DNA from: an uncultured Clostridia bacterium | GTDB taxonomy: Bacteria > Bacillota > Clostridia > Oscillospirales > Acutalibacteraceae | Reading direction: 5' to 3' | NCBI GenBank assembly: GCA_946405475.1 | Contig: CAMJHI010000005.1 | Span: 1-23,843, forward strand | DNA: 23,843 nucleotides | Shown here: positions 1 through 7,464 of the stretch, piece by piece | Layout of the letters: each line of letters opens with the position of its first letter | Numbering within the stretch: position 1 is the stretch's first letter | The notes under the pieces: model-generated | What the model was told of the DNA's origin: nothing | Seen by the model: only the letters and a program-made list of their open reading frames with translations | Databases searched by the model: none | Position numbers and translations under genes: made by a program

Positions 1-2
1 CG

Positions 3-308
3 GTCGTTCTGATCAGCCGCCGCGCCTTCGCCGCAGTAACGCTTGAAAAAAGCTTTTTCGCCCTGCTGGCGCTCGCGGCGCTGTTTGCCGCCGCCTCTTA
101 CCTTTGCTATTACCGCGCGATCACCTCGATCGGCGCGGCCAAAGCGATGGCGCTGAACGTGACCTATTCCGCGTGGGCGATGGTTTTCACCGTGCTGATT
201 TTCCGGGATCACACCATGCTGCGCCCGCTGCCGATCGGCTGCGCGGCGCTGGTGATCGTGTGCGGCCTGCTGGCGGGCGTCGACCTGAAACAGAACAAAA
301 AAGAATAA
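3..308 (+). CDS. DMT-superfamily (EamA-like) permease, C-terminal fragment
   Basis: The frame is open from base 3 to the TAA at 306-308, giving the last 101 residues of a protein whose start lies to the left of the window. It shows hydrophobic membrane segments, roughly residues 15-36, 50-70 and 77-95 of the fragment, and ends in a short charged tail (DLKQNKKE). The motif YRAITSIGAAKAMALNVTY followed by a segment with an aromatic and acidic turn (VLIFRD) is typical of the last repeat of EamA/DMT transporters, which move small metabolites across the cytoplasmic membrane. The substrate cannot be told from the fragment. It converges with the minus-strand GtrA-like gene, the two stops being 42 bases apart. 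Confidence 0.75.
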   Translation, partial: VVLISRRAFAAVTLEKSFFALLALAALFAAASYLCYYRAITSIGAAKAMALNVTYSAWAMVFTVLIFRDHTMLRPLPIGCAALVIVCGLLAGVDLKQNKKE

Positions 309-333
309 AGCAGCCTGCCGACTGGCAGACTGC
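291..333 (-). terminator. Intrinsic terminator of the GtrA-like gene
   Basis: Read on the minus strand, positions 333-310 form a 10-bp stem (one G-U pair) around a 4-base loop, followed by a T-rich run at 309-296. On the plus strand the same stem has a mismatch and no T-tract follows, so the minus-strand use is the better one. It lies just downstream of the gtrA-like stop codon. Confidence 0.75.
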
Positions 334-350
334 CTGAAAAGCAAAAGAGG

Positions 351-875
351 TTATTCGGCCTGTTCTTCTGTCGGAACCGCCTTGTTTTTGTAGATCACAA
401 AGCGCTGCAGCGGATAGGTCCAGATCATCGGAACAAACATGACGAGCAGCTTGGTGAGCAGAACCGTGAACACGTTTTCATGGCCGCTGTCTTTGATCAG
501 CGTGCCGAGGAAGCCGCCGAACCAGGTGCTGAACACGATGGTGCAAATGACCATGATCGCAAACAGCACGGTCGAGAGCAGCAGGTTTGAGTTGGAGTGG
601 AACGTGAGCTTGCGGTTCATGATGTAGGACGCGGTGTAGCTGACGGTGGTGGAAATGAAGTAGGCGAACATATAGCCCTTGTATTTGATGCCGAGGAACG
701 CCAGAACGGCGTTATCGGTCACCGGCGTCTGGTTCATGCTTTTGAACACGACGTAAAACAAAAACGAAAAAACAACAAGATCCAGCAGTGACGTGCTCAC
801 ACCCGTGAAGGAAAACTTAATGAATTTCCAGATCTCGGCGTGTTTTTCGGTAAAGCTTTTGAATTTTTCTTTCAT
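351..875 (-). CDS. GtrA-like small membrane protein
   Basis: A 174-residue protein with four predicted membrane segments and the GtrA-family opening WKFIKFSFTGVSTSLLDLVVF, continuing with SYTASYIMNRKLTF, the conserved N-R-x-T/F element of the family. GtrA proteins are thought to help flip or handle undecaprenyl-phosphate-linked sugars for cell-surface glycan modification. The ATG at 875 is preferred because GGGGTG stands six bases upstream; a GTG at 884 would add three residues but lies inside the ribosome site. The gene has its own promoter (905-933) and terminator (291-333), so it is a single-gene unit, divergent from the esterase gene. No glycosyltransferase directly accompanies it, so its lipid-sugar substrate is unknown; the polysaccharide operon further right is a possible partner. 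Confidence 0.85.
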   Translation of the reverse strand: MKEKFKSFTEKHAEIWKFIKFSFTGVSTSLLDLVVFSFLFYVVFKSMNQTPVTDNAVLAFLGIKYKGYMFAYFISTTVSYTASYIMNRKLTFHSNSNLLLSTVLFAIMVICTIVFSTWFGGFLGTLIKDSGHENVFTVLLTKLLVMFVPMIWTYPLQRFVIYKNKAVPTEEQAE

Positions 876-904
876 GGCGCTCACCCCATCGAAACGTTTT
901 GTTC

Positions 905-933
905 ATTATATAACAGTTCCTTTGCTTTTTCAA
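905..933 (-). promoter_or_regulatory. Sigma-A-type promoter of the GtrA-like gene
   Basis: On the minus strand TTGAAA (933-928) and a perfect TATAAT (910-905) are separated by exactly 17 bp. Transcription would start near 898, about 23 bases before the ATG. This is the best canonical promoter in the window. No equally good plus-strand promoter was found for the divergent esterase gene in the 876-999 gap. Confidence 0.75.
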
Positions 934-999
934 GAACCATTCCAAGCAACGGGTTTTCGGGATCGAAAAACACCGTTGAAGCAGAAAGAAGGTCATAAT

Positions 1000-3207
1000 A
1001 TGAAAAGAAGTGTGGTTTTGCTGATGAGTCTCTGCCTGCTGTTAACGACCGCGAGCCCGGCGTTTGCCGCCACCGCTCCGGCACGGCTGTACAACGTGTA
1101 CGCGGATAATATGCTGTTCCAGCGAAACACCGACGCCGTGCTGGCGGGGGAAGCGCCGCAGGGCGGCACGATCCTGGCCGAATTGTTCGACGGCGCGGGG
1201 CGTCTTGTGACAAGCGGCACGGCCGCCGCAAAAGACGGGCGCTTTGACGTGTCGTTCCCCTCGCCCGCCGGGAGCTTTGAGAGCTATACGATCCGGCTGA
1301 GCTGCGACGGTACGGAATTTGCCGAACTGAAAAACGTGGCGTTCGGCGAACTGTGGCTTTCCGCCGGGCAGAGCAACATGGAATACCCCCTGAACCAAAC
1401 GCCGCAGGGCAAACAGATGGAGGCCGAGGGCAAAACCGGGTCGAAGGATATCCGTGTGCTGCTCATGCCCAACGCCTACACCGCGGAGGAAAAGCCGAAC
1501 CGTTACCTGCCGCAGAACGACGCGATCCTGTGCCGCTGGTTCGCAGCGGACGACAAACAGGTTTACGGCATGAGCGCCGCGGCGTACTTTTTTGCCCAAA
1601 AGCTGCAGGCCGCGCTGCAAATGCCCGTGGGCGTACTCAGCGTGGCGCTGGGCGGTTCCTGCATCGCGCCGTGGCTGAGCCGCGAAGCCATTGACGGAAA
1701 CGACGCGGTCAGACAGCGTCTGACCGACTACGGCGAATACTACGGCGAGGAACGCTGGAGCGATCCCGAGCGCGTCTATCACATTGACATGACGAACCTT
1801 TACAACACGAACATCGCCCCGCTCACAAGGTTCCGACCGCAGGGCGTGATCTGGTATCAGGGCTGCTCCGAGATCATCGTCGGCAAATCCACCGCCTACT
1901 ATCACGATTGCTTCAACCTGCTGCAGGACAGCTACACCAAAGCCTTCCGCTATAACGGCAAACGGCTGCCCTTCATCTTTTCTCAACTGGCGTGCTACGA
2001 TTACGGGCAGGGGCCGACGGCCGTTGCGGCGTTCAATCAGGTGTTCACCGACCTGGCCGCCGAAGACCCGACCAGCCGCGCCATGACGCCGATTTATGAC
2101 CTGTCGCTGGCCTACAACGAAATGGGCGCGATCCACCCCATGACGAAGCAGCCGATCGGCGAGAGGATGTTCCGCCTGGCGGAAAGCCTCGTTTACGGCA
2201 AAAAGTCTCCCTCCTGCGCGCCGATCTGCCGCAAGGCCGCGGCAAAAGACGGCAGCGTTTTTCTGACCTTTGACAACGTCGGCAGCGGCCTGCAGTTTGC
2301 GGGCAAGACCCCGCGCGGCTTTGCCGTCTGCGGCGCGGACGGCGTTTGCGTCCCGGCGCAGGCCGAGCTCATCAGCCGTGACACCGTGCGCGTGTTCAGC
2401 CCGGACGTGCCCGAGCCTGTGGCCGCGACCTATGCCGCCGGAAGCTGGAGCGAACGCGCCAATCTGTGGAGCACCTACGGCGGCGAGCGCTTTCTGCCGG
2501 CCGCTCCGGCGGGCGTCAGCGACCCGGCCGTGAAGCACCCCTTCGTTGACAACGCCTGGATGGATTGCGATGATATGACGTTCTTCAAAAGCTGCGGCGA
2601 TTCCGGTTACGTGGACACGTGGCGAACGACCGGCTGCACGGCCGCGCTTGAAAGTGAAGAAAAAGCGGAAGGGAACGGCGCGCTGCGCGTCACCGCGCAA
2701 AGGCCGCTGTTCACGCTCGCGCCGGACGTCGGCGACAAGAACGGAAGCTATGACAACGTCGACGCCGACTGGAGCGATCACGGCACGCTGCGCCTGCAGG
2801 TCAGAAACAACGGTAAGGCGCCCGTTCGCCTGAACGGGATCCGCTTTTATACGAACAAGATCAACTTCCTGACGCCGGTCTGCCGCGAAACGGGGCTTTC
2901 TGGCGTGACGATCCCCGCCGACGGCGCGTGGCACAGCGTGAGCTTTGATCTGAACCGGTTGAGCCCGCTGGGGCTTTCCGGTCTTAAACTGACGAACGAC
3001 CGGCTGACGCAGGTCAGGCAGATCAGATTCCAGTGGGAAGGCGCGAACGCCGATTTGCTGCTGGACAACATCCGCGTCACGCCGGAAGCGGCACGGCAAG
3101 CCGACGAGCCGGTGAACCGGCCCGACCCGTTTGCGCTGCTGCGCGCGTGGCTGGCCGCCGTGCGCGATATGACGCTGGCCTTTTTCGGCATCGCGTCCGC
3201 CCGGTAA
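1000..3207 (+). CDS. Secreted sialate O-acetylesterase-like SGNH hydrolase
   Basis: A 735-residue protein. Residues 1-23 form a signal peptide ending ASPAFA|A. The SASA/SGNH esterase part spans about 30-400: block I GELWLSAGQSNMEYP with nucleophile Ser125, a glycine block VALGGS at 215-220, block III VIWYQGCSE near 283-291, and the catalytic His379 in AIHPMTKQPIGERM. Such enzymes remove acetyl groups from sialic acid or other acetylated sugars outside the cell. Residues about 540-700 look like a beta-sandwich carbohydrate-binding module; the C-terminus is a short hydrophobic helix that might anchor it. Two motif deviations stand out: Ala378-Ile instead of the usual Asp-Ile before the His, and QGCSE instead of QGESN. 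The start at ATG 1000 is fixed by AGAAGG seven bases upstream and by the signal peptide. It is the first of five same-strand genes. Confidence 0.85.
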   Translation: MKRSVVLLMSLCLLLTTASPAFAATAPARLYNVYADNMLFQRNTDAVLAGEAPQGGTILAELFDGAGRLVTSGTAAAKDGRFDVSFPSPAGSFESYTIRLSCDGTEFAELKNVAFGELWLSAGQSNMEYPLNQTPQGKQMEAEGKTGSKDIRVLLMPNAYTAEEKPNRYLPQNDAILCRWFAADDKQVYGMSAAAYFFAQKLQAALQMPVGVLSVALGGSCIAPWLSREAIDGNDAVRQRLTDYGEYYGEERWSDPERVYHIDMTNLYNTNIAPLTRFRPQGVIWYQGCSEIIVGKSTAYYHDCFNLLQDSYTKAFRYNGKRLPFIFSQLACYDYGQGPTAVAAFNQVFTDLAAEDPTSRAMTPIYDLSLAYNEMGAIHPMTKQPIGERMFRLAESLVYGKKSPSCAPICRKAAAKDGSVFLTFDNVGSGLQFAGKTPRGFAVCGADGVCVPAQAELISRDTVRVFSPDVPEPVAATYAAGSWSERANLWSTYGGERFLPAAPAGVSDPAVKHPFVDNAWMDCDDMTFFKSCGDSGYVDTWRTTGCTAALESEEKAEGNGALRVTAQRPLFTLAPDVGDKNGSYDNVDADWSDHGTLRLQVRNNGKAPVRLNGIRFYTNKINFLTPVCRETGLSGVTIPADGAWHSVSFDLNRLSPLGLSGLKLTNDRLTQVRQIRFQWEGANADLLLDNIRVTPEAARQADEPVNRPDPFALLRAWLAAVRDMTLAFFGIASAR

Positions 3208-3249
3208 CAGCGGCCGCGCCGCAGGCAGAAAGCGAAAGGAGGGAACGAT

Positions 3250-4917
3250 TTGAACGAAGTGAAAACGACGCTCAGGCGGCTGGCGCTTTACTACCTGCTG
3301 CTGGCGGTGAACATCATTCCGTGCGTGAGCATCATCCCGGACCGGTTCCCCACCCGCAACGTTTCCTCGCTCTATCTGATCTTCCTTGCTGTGTGCCTGA
3401 TTTTGTATTATGCCTATCGCCTGTCGCGCCCGGGCGGCGTGACGGTGATGATGAAGGCGCTGTCCTGGTCAGCGCTGCTGCTTTTGCTGCTGCGCGGCGT
3501 CAAATACAGCGTTTTCGCGGGTGTGGAGGTGCTGGCACGCCACACGTGGTATTTGTATTACGTGCCCATGCTTTTGCTGCCCCTGTTTTTCTTTTACACC
3601 GCCCTGCTTGTTTCGCCCAAGAATGATCGGAGGATCGCAAAAAAATGGAACTGGGTCGCGGCGGTCACCTTCGTGTTTATCCTGCTGGTTCTCACGAACG
3701 ACCTGCATCAGCAGGTGTTCGGCTTTCAGCCCGGCTTCGTCGATTGGAACACGCAATACACTTACGGCTGGCTGTTCACGATCATCACCGCGTGGCAGAC
3801 GGTGATATACCTGGCGGCGATCCTGATCCTCATCTTCAAGTGCAGCATCAGCGCCGCCCGAAAAAACGCCTGGCTCACGGCGATCCCGTTTGCCGTGGGC
3901 ATTGCCGAAAGCGCGCTGCTGGCCACGGGACACATGCCGACCGTCAACGGCTCGCATATCATCGAATTACCCGAAGCGCTCATTCTGACGGTGGCGGCCA
4001 CGCTGGAATGCTGCATGCAGTTAGGACTGATCCCGACCAACAAGGGCTACGGCAAGCTGTTCCAGACGCTTTCGCTTTCCGCGCGGATCACGGATCGGAA
4101 CGGGCGCACCGTTTACGCGTCCGCCTCTGCCGTTCCCCTGACCGATGAACAGTTTCACGCGCCGGACGGCCCACGGAACGGCGAGCACACGGTTTTGCAC
4201 AAAATGGAGCTGCCCGGCGGCTTCGGATTCTGGCAGGACGATCTGACGGAGCTGGACCGGCTGAACGAGGAGCTGGAGGAAGCCAAGGAGCGGCTTGCGC
4301 AGGAAGCCGAGCTGATCCGCCTGCAAAACGAGCTGGCGGAAAAGCAGGTGAAAATCGCGCAGCGCACGGCGCTCTATGACACCATCGCCAAGCGCACCGA
4401 GCGGCAGTCGCGGGCGATCTCCCGCCTGGCCGAAACGGCGAGGCTTTCCGCCGACACGGCGGTGCGGGAAGATTGCTGCCGACAGATCACGCTGTTCGGC
4501 GCCTTCATCAAGCGCTACGCGAACCTGATGCTGCTTTCCGATAAAAGCCGAACGGTCGAAGCAGGCGAATTGGGGCTTTCGGTCGCGGAGGTGCTGCGCT
4601 ATCTGAACGTTGCCGGTATTCCCGGCGAATTGCTCAACACGGCAAGCGGTTCGGTGCCCGCCGAGGCGGCGCTTGCGGTGTTTGAGGCCTTCGGCATGCT
4701 GCTGGGAGCCGACCTGACCGCGCTGCGCGGCGTTTTTGTGAACCTGTCTTCCCACGAAACCGTGGTGTGCAAGCTGACGCTGGAAAACCTGAAGGCCGCT
4801 CTGCCCGAGGACATGGAGCGGAAGCTGGCGGACGTCGGCATTCAGACCGAGCGGTTCGAGGAAGACGGCGTGACGTATCTGACCTTCACGCTGCCGGAAA
4901 GGGGGCATGCGGCATGA
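3250..4917 (+). CDS. 7TM sensor protein with degenerate histidine-kinase-like C-terminus
   Basis: A 555-residue membrane protein that starts at TTG, chosen because AAAGGAGGG ends six bases before it. Residues about 10-255 carry seven membrane segments with the HisKA_7TM signature TNDLHQQVFGF (149-159). A PAS-like stretch follows at about 265-330, then a long coiled coil (332-400), then a domain (about 405-550) with the general size of a kinase ATPase domain. I see no phosphorylatable histidine in an H-box, no N-box (N-x-x-x-N) and no glycine boxes, so it is probably a pseudokinase or co-sensor. Its stop overlaps the start of the next gene by the ATGA arrangement, implying coupled translation and a 1:1 partnership with that kinase. 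The signal it senses is unknown. It starts 42 bases after the esterase gene with no terminator between. Confidence 0.75.
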   Translation: MNEVKTTLRRLALYYLLLAVNIIPCVSIIPDRFPTRNVSSLYLIFLAVCLILYYAYRLSRPGGVTVMMKALSWSALLLLLLRGVKYSVFAGVEVLARHTWYLYYVPMLLLPLFFFYTALLVSPKNDRRIAKKWNWVAAVTFVFILLVLTNDLHQQVFGFQPGFVDWNTQYTYGWLFTIITAWQTVIYLAAILILIFKCSISAARKNAWLTAIPFAVGIAESALLATGHMPTVNGSHIIELPEALILTVAATLECCMQLGLIPTNKGYGKLFQTLSLSARITDRNGRTVYASASAVPLTDEQFHAPDGPRNGEHTVLHKMELPGGFGFWQDDLTELDRLNEELEEAKERLAQEAELIRLQNELAEKQVKIAQRTALYDTIAKRTERQSRAISRLAETARLSADTAVREDCCRQITLFGAFIKRYANLMLLSDKSRTVEAGELGLSVAEVLRYLNVAGIPGELLNTASGSVPAEAALAVFEAFGMLLGADLTALRGVFVNLSSHETVVCKLTLENLKAALPEDMERKLADVGIQTERFEEDGVTYLTFTLPERGHAA

Positions 4918-6149
4918 CGGCTCTTGCCCTGCTTCCCGAGCTGACGCGCTCTTTCTTTTCCCTCTGGGCGCTGCTGCTGTGCGTAGTCGGCATTTTCGCC
5001 GCCGCTCTTTCCGTGCGGCAAAAGCAGTTCGGCTTTGCCGCGCTTTCGCTGTTCCCCCTTTGCTGCGCCTATCTTTTGTGGCAGGTGCTGTTTGACCTGC
5101 ATCTGGCGGGGTTGGCGGAATGCGCCGCCCTGAGCCGCCTGCTCGGCAGCCTGCCCTGGCTGTGCTGGCCGACGGCGCTGGCAGCGCTCACGGCAGCAGC
5201 GGCGCCGCTGCTCGTGCGCATCATCCGCAACGGAAAACGAAGCATCACCCCCGCCGCGGTCAAGCTGTGTCTGGATCAGATGCCCTGCGGCGTGTGCTGC
5301 TGGCACGACAACGGGCGGGTGCTGTTTTCCAACATCTGCATGAACCGGCTGTGCGTCGCCCTGACGGGCAGCCCCCTGCTCAACGGCAATTCCTTTTATG
5401 ACCGGACTTCGGGCGGCATTCTGACCGTTGACGGCCGGGTGTGGCGCTTTGCCTGTCGGGATATGACCTTTGACGGCGAACGGCTGCACGAAATGATCGC
5501 GTCGGATATCACGACGGAATACGCCAAAACGCAGGCGCTGGAACAGGATAAGGCGGAACTGTCGCGGCTGAAGCGAAGGCTGCAGGAATACAGCCTGATC
5601 ATGGAGGACGCCGTGCGACGGCAGGAAATTTTGCAGGCCAAGGTCAATATCCACGACGAAATGAACCGGCTGATGCTTTCCACCATGGCGGCCGAAAAAG
5701 ACGATACGCAGGCGCTCAACCGCATTTTTTCGCTCTGGGAACAAAACGCGCTGCTGCTTTGTATGCAGGCGGACGACACGCAGGATCAAAAGGCCGTGAC
5801 GCGCGTGCATGAGCTGGCCGACGCGCTGGGGATCGGCCTGATCTGGTCGGGCGACGTGCCCCCTGCCCTGACGGAAAAACAGCGCGCCCTGTTTTTCACC
5901 GCCGCGCAGGAGGCCGTGATCAACGCCGCCAAGCACGCCGAAGCGAAAACGCTTGAAATCGCCTTCACCGAGGACGAAACGACCCTTTGCTGTGATTTCA
6001 TCAACGGCGGAAACGTAACGGCGGGGGACGTGAACTTCGTCGGCGGGCTGGCCAATCTGGCGCTGCTTGCCGGGGAACAGGGCGCTTTTATTCGGGCCAA
6101 AGCCGACAAAGCGTTCACGCTTTCGCTGCATTTTCCGAAAAACGGGTGA
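4914..6149 (+). CDS. Membrane PAS histidine kinase
   Basis: A 411-residue protein. Residues 10-105 contain three or four membrane segments, about 115-200 a PAS-like domain (LDQMPCGVCCWHDNGRVLFS), and 200-245 a coiled coil. NIHDEMNRLML gives the likely phospho-acceptor His247. The ATPase domain shows the N-box AAQEAVINAAKHA with Glu333 and Asn337, and a single weak G-box, GGLANL, near 377. The overall form fits the NarX/HPK7-type kinases that pair with LuxR-type regulators, as the gene arrangement here suggests. The ATG at 4914 has GAAAGGGGG upstream and overlaps the TGA of the preceding pseudokinase gene. It is expected to phosphorylate the response regulator encoded next. The reduced glycine boxes make its activity on its own less certain. 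Confidence 0.8.
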   Translation: MTALALLPELTRSFFSLWALLLCVVGIFAAALSVRQKQFGFAALSLFPLCCAYLLWQVLFDLHLAGLAECAALSRLLGSLPWLCWPTALAALTAAAAPLLVRIIRNGKRSITPAAVKLCLDQMPCGVCCWHDNGRVLFSNICMNRLCVALTGSPLLNGNSFYDRTSGGILTVDGRVWRFACRDMTFDGERLHEMIASDITTEYAKTQALEQDKAELSRLKRRLQEYSLIMEDAVRRQEILQAKVNIHDEMNRLMLSTMAAEKDDTQALNRIFSLWEQNALLLCMQADDTQDQKAVTRVHELADALGIGLIWSGDVPPALTEKQRALFFTAAQEAVINAAKHAEAKTLEIAFTEDETTLCCDFINGGNVTAGDVNFVGGLANLALLAGEQGAFIRAKADKAFTLSLHFPKNG

Positions 6150-6153
6150 AAAT

Positions 6154-6197
6154 TCAGCCGATCGGCTGATGCGCGCTTTGGCGTTGTATTGTAAAAT
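6154..6197 (+). promoter_or_regulatory. Perfect palindrome plus -10 element before the response-regulator gene
   Basis: TCAGCCGATCGGCTGA at 6154-6169 is a perfect 16-bp palindrome. A -10-like TAAAAT lies at 6192-6197, but the -35 position (6169-6174, ATGCGC) is poor. A start near 6204 would put the palindrome centre at about -42, the place of an activator that substitutes for the -35 box. A dimeric regulator, possibly the adjacent LuxR-type protein, may bind here. As a hairpin it lacks a T-tract, so it is not an intrinsic terminator. The function is inferred. Confidence 0.4.
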
Positions 6198-6216
6198 AGC
6201 CGTGATAAAGCCGGAC

Positions 6217-6224
6217 AAGGGAGG
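6217..6224 (+). promoter_or_regulatory. Ribosome binding site pointing to an ATC start
   Basis: AAGGGAGG is a near-perfect Shine-Dalgarno sequence. Eight bases further on stands ATC (6233), in frame with the response regulator. The first usual start codon in frame, GTG 6245, is 20 bases away, too far for this site. A TTG at 6228 is in another frame and leads to an early stop. Confidence 0.6.
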
Positions 6225-6232
6225 CGTTTGCC

Positions 6233-6871
6233 ATCGCTTACAACGTGTTGATCGTGGAAGATCAGGATATGCCGCGCGAGCTGTTTGAGATCTATATTCG
6301 ATCCAGCGAGCAGTTTCATCACCTGCTGTCGGTCGCCAACGCGGCCGCCGCGCTTTCCGTTTGCCGCAACGGCTCGGTCGATCTGATCCTGATGGACGTG
6401 CTGACCCAGTTGGGTCACAGCGGTCTGGACGCCGCCGAAGAGATCAAAAAAGAGTTTCCGCACATCAAAATCATCATCGTCACCTCCATGCCGGAATACT
6501 CCTGGCTGGAACGGGCCAGAAAAATCGGCGTGGATTCGTTCTGGTATAAAGACGGGCAGAAGGACGGCATTCTCGCCGTGATGGAACGCACCATGGCGGG
6601 CGAACACGTCTACCCCGATGAAACGCCGCTGACCCACATCGGCAACACCACCAACCGCGCGTTCACCCAGCGCGAGCTGGATATCCTCAAGGAGCTGACC
6701 ACCGGCGACAGCAACGCCATGATCGCCGAGCGGCTGTGCATTTCCGTGGCGACGGTCAAAAGCCACATCCAGCACCTGCTGGAAAAAACCGGGTTCCGCA
6801 CGCGAACGGAGCTGGTTTCCGAAGCGTGCAGCCTGGGCATCGTGATCCGCAGCCCGGACACAAGGGCGTAA
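6233..6871 (+). CDS. NarL/FixJ-type response regulator
   Basis: A 212-residue regulator if read from the ATC at 6233, or 208 residues from GTG 6245. The receiver domain (about 3-125) has the acidic pair Glu9/Asp10, phospho-acceptor Asp55 in LILMDV, Thr84 in IIIVTSM and Lys106 in FWYKDG. The LuxR-type HTH (about 143-200) reads FTQRELDILKELTTGDSN through ATVKSHIQHLLEKTGF. The GTG start would cut strand beta-1, while the ATC start gives (M)AYNVLIVEDQ, a normal receiver opening, and fits the ribosome site. It is the presumed output of the kinase pair upstream; a palindrome in front of the gene could be its own operator. Target genes are unknown; the downstream lipoprotein, the esterase and the facing polysaccharide operon are candidates. 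Confidence 0.85.
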   Translation: MAYNVLIVEDQDMPRELFEIYIRSSEQFHHLLSVANAAAALSVCRNGSVDLILMDVLTQLGHSGLDAAEEIKKEFPHIKIIIVTSMPEYSWLERARKIGVDSFWYKDGQKDGILAVMERTMAGEHVYPDETPLTHIGNTTNRAFTQRELDILKELTTGDSNAMIAERLCISVATVKSHIQHLLEKTGFRTRTELVSEACSLGIVIRSPDTRA

Positions 6872-6894
6872 TCTTGACAAAAGGAGAATACGGC

Positions 6895-7335
6895 ATGAAA
6901 CAAGCGGTTTTGATCGTTGCGTGCCTTTTTACCCTGCTGCTTTTGGGCAGCTGTCAGACAAAGGAGCCAAACAATATGACCAGCAACAAACAGGGAACCG
7001 TCACCTTCATCAATGAAGTCAAGGATGCGGACGTGTGGATCCTGCCGGACACGCAGGCCAACCGGAAAACCACCCTTTGGGGCACGGCGACCGCCGCAAA
7101 AGTGAAGACGGGCGAAAGCCGCGTAGCCCCGCTGACCGAGCCGGGCGACGACGGTCTCTATCTGTTTCGCATGATCGACGCCGACAGGTTTTACTATTCC
7201 GCCAACGGCGTGAAGCTGCAGGCGAACTGGAGCGTCACGATCCGGGCGGACGACCCGCACACGGTGACGCTCGAGGTCACGGATGAAACCGGCACCCTGC
7301 AGAACACATACGCCGTTTTTTCGGCAAAGCTGTAA
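6895..7335 (+). CDS. Small lipoprotein of unknown function
   Basis: A 146-residue protein with a lipoprotein signal: MKQAVLIVACLFTLLLLGSC, lipobox LGS-Cys20. The mature part, after a short polar linker, is about 110 residues rich in alternating beta-strand patterns (GTVTFINEV, DVWILPDT, LYLFRM, WSVTIRA, VTLEVTDE), suggesting a small beta-sandwich at the outer face of the membrane. I do not recognise a named family. The ATG has AAAGGAG eight bases upstream; the gene lies 23 bases after the regulator gene and is the last before a terminator. Its place in a sensor operon suggests it could present a ligand to, or modulate, the membrane sensors, but this is only inference from position. Confidence 0.75.
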   Translation: MKQAVLIVACLFTLLLLGSCQTKEPNNMTSNKQGTVTFINEVKDADVWILPDTQANRKTTLWGTATAAKVKTGESRVAPLTEPGDDGLYLFRMIDADRFYYSANGVKLQANWSVTIRADDPHTVTLEVTDETGTLQNTYAVFSAKL

Positions 7336-7348
7336 CGGCCGATCCCCC

Positions 7349-7373
7349 GCCCTGCCGCCCGGCAGGGCTTTTT
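7349..7373 (+). terminator. Intrinsic terminator of the esterase/two-component operon
   Basis: GCCCTGCC (7349-7356) pairs perfectly with GGCAGGGC (7361-7368) around a GCCC loop, followed by TTTTT. It stands 13 bases after the lipoprotein stop codon. Confidence 0.9.
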
Positions 7374-7409
7374 GCGCCGTCTCATGTCGCTCACGGGGTC
7401 GACAGCCAT

Positions 7410-7463
7410 AAAAAAACAAGCCGCCGCTGCTCATGACCTTGAGCGCGGCGGCTGATTCTTTTT
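7410..7463. terminator. Bidirectional terminator between convergent operons
   Basis: GCCGCCGC (7420-7427) pairs with GCGGCGGC (7445-7452); the inner GCTC/GAGC extends the stem with one bulged base and an 8-base loop. On the minus strand it is followed by a run of T (complement of the A-run at 7411-7416), directly after the permease stop; on the plus strand TTCTTTTT follows. It ends the polysaccharide operon and backs up the terminator at 7349-7373. Confidence 0.85.
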
Positions 7464-7464
7464 G

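Noticed and set aside
310..333. Terminator for the plus-strand DMT permease
   Set aside because: The hairpin has a mismatch on the plus strand and no T-run follows it there; the T-tract is on the minus-strand side.
793..999. Upstream extension of the esterase frame
   Set aside because: It overlaps the start of the divergent GtrA-like gene and its promoter, has no ribosome site, and would bury the signal peptide inside the protein.
1042..3099. Long minus-strand frame opposite the esterase
   Set aside because: Antisense shadow; the plus strand has the signal peptide, SGNH blocks and a well-placed ribosome site.
6874..6879. TTGACA before the lipoprotein gene as a -35 box
   Set aside because: No -10 element follows at suitable distance; the bases lie directly before the ribosome site within a 23-base intergenic gap.
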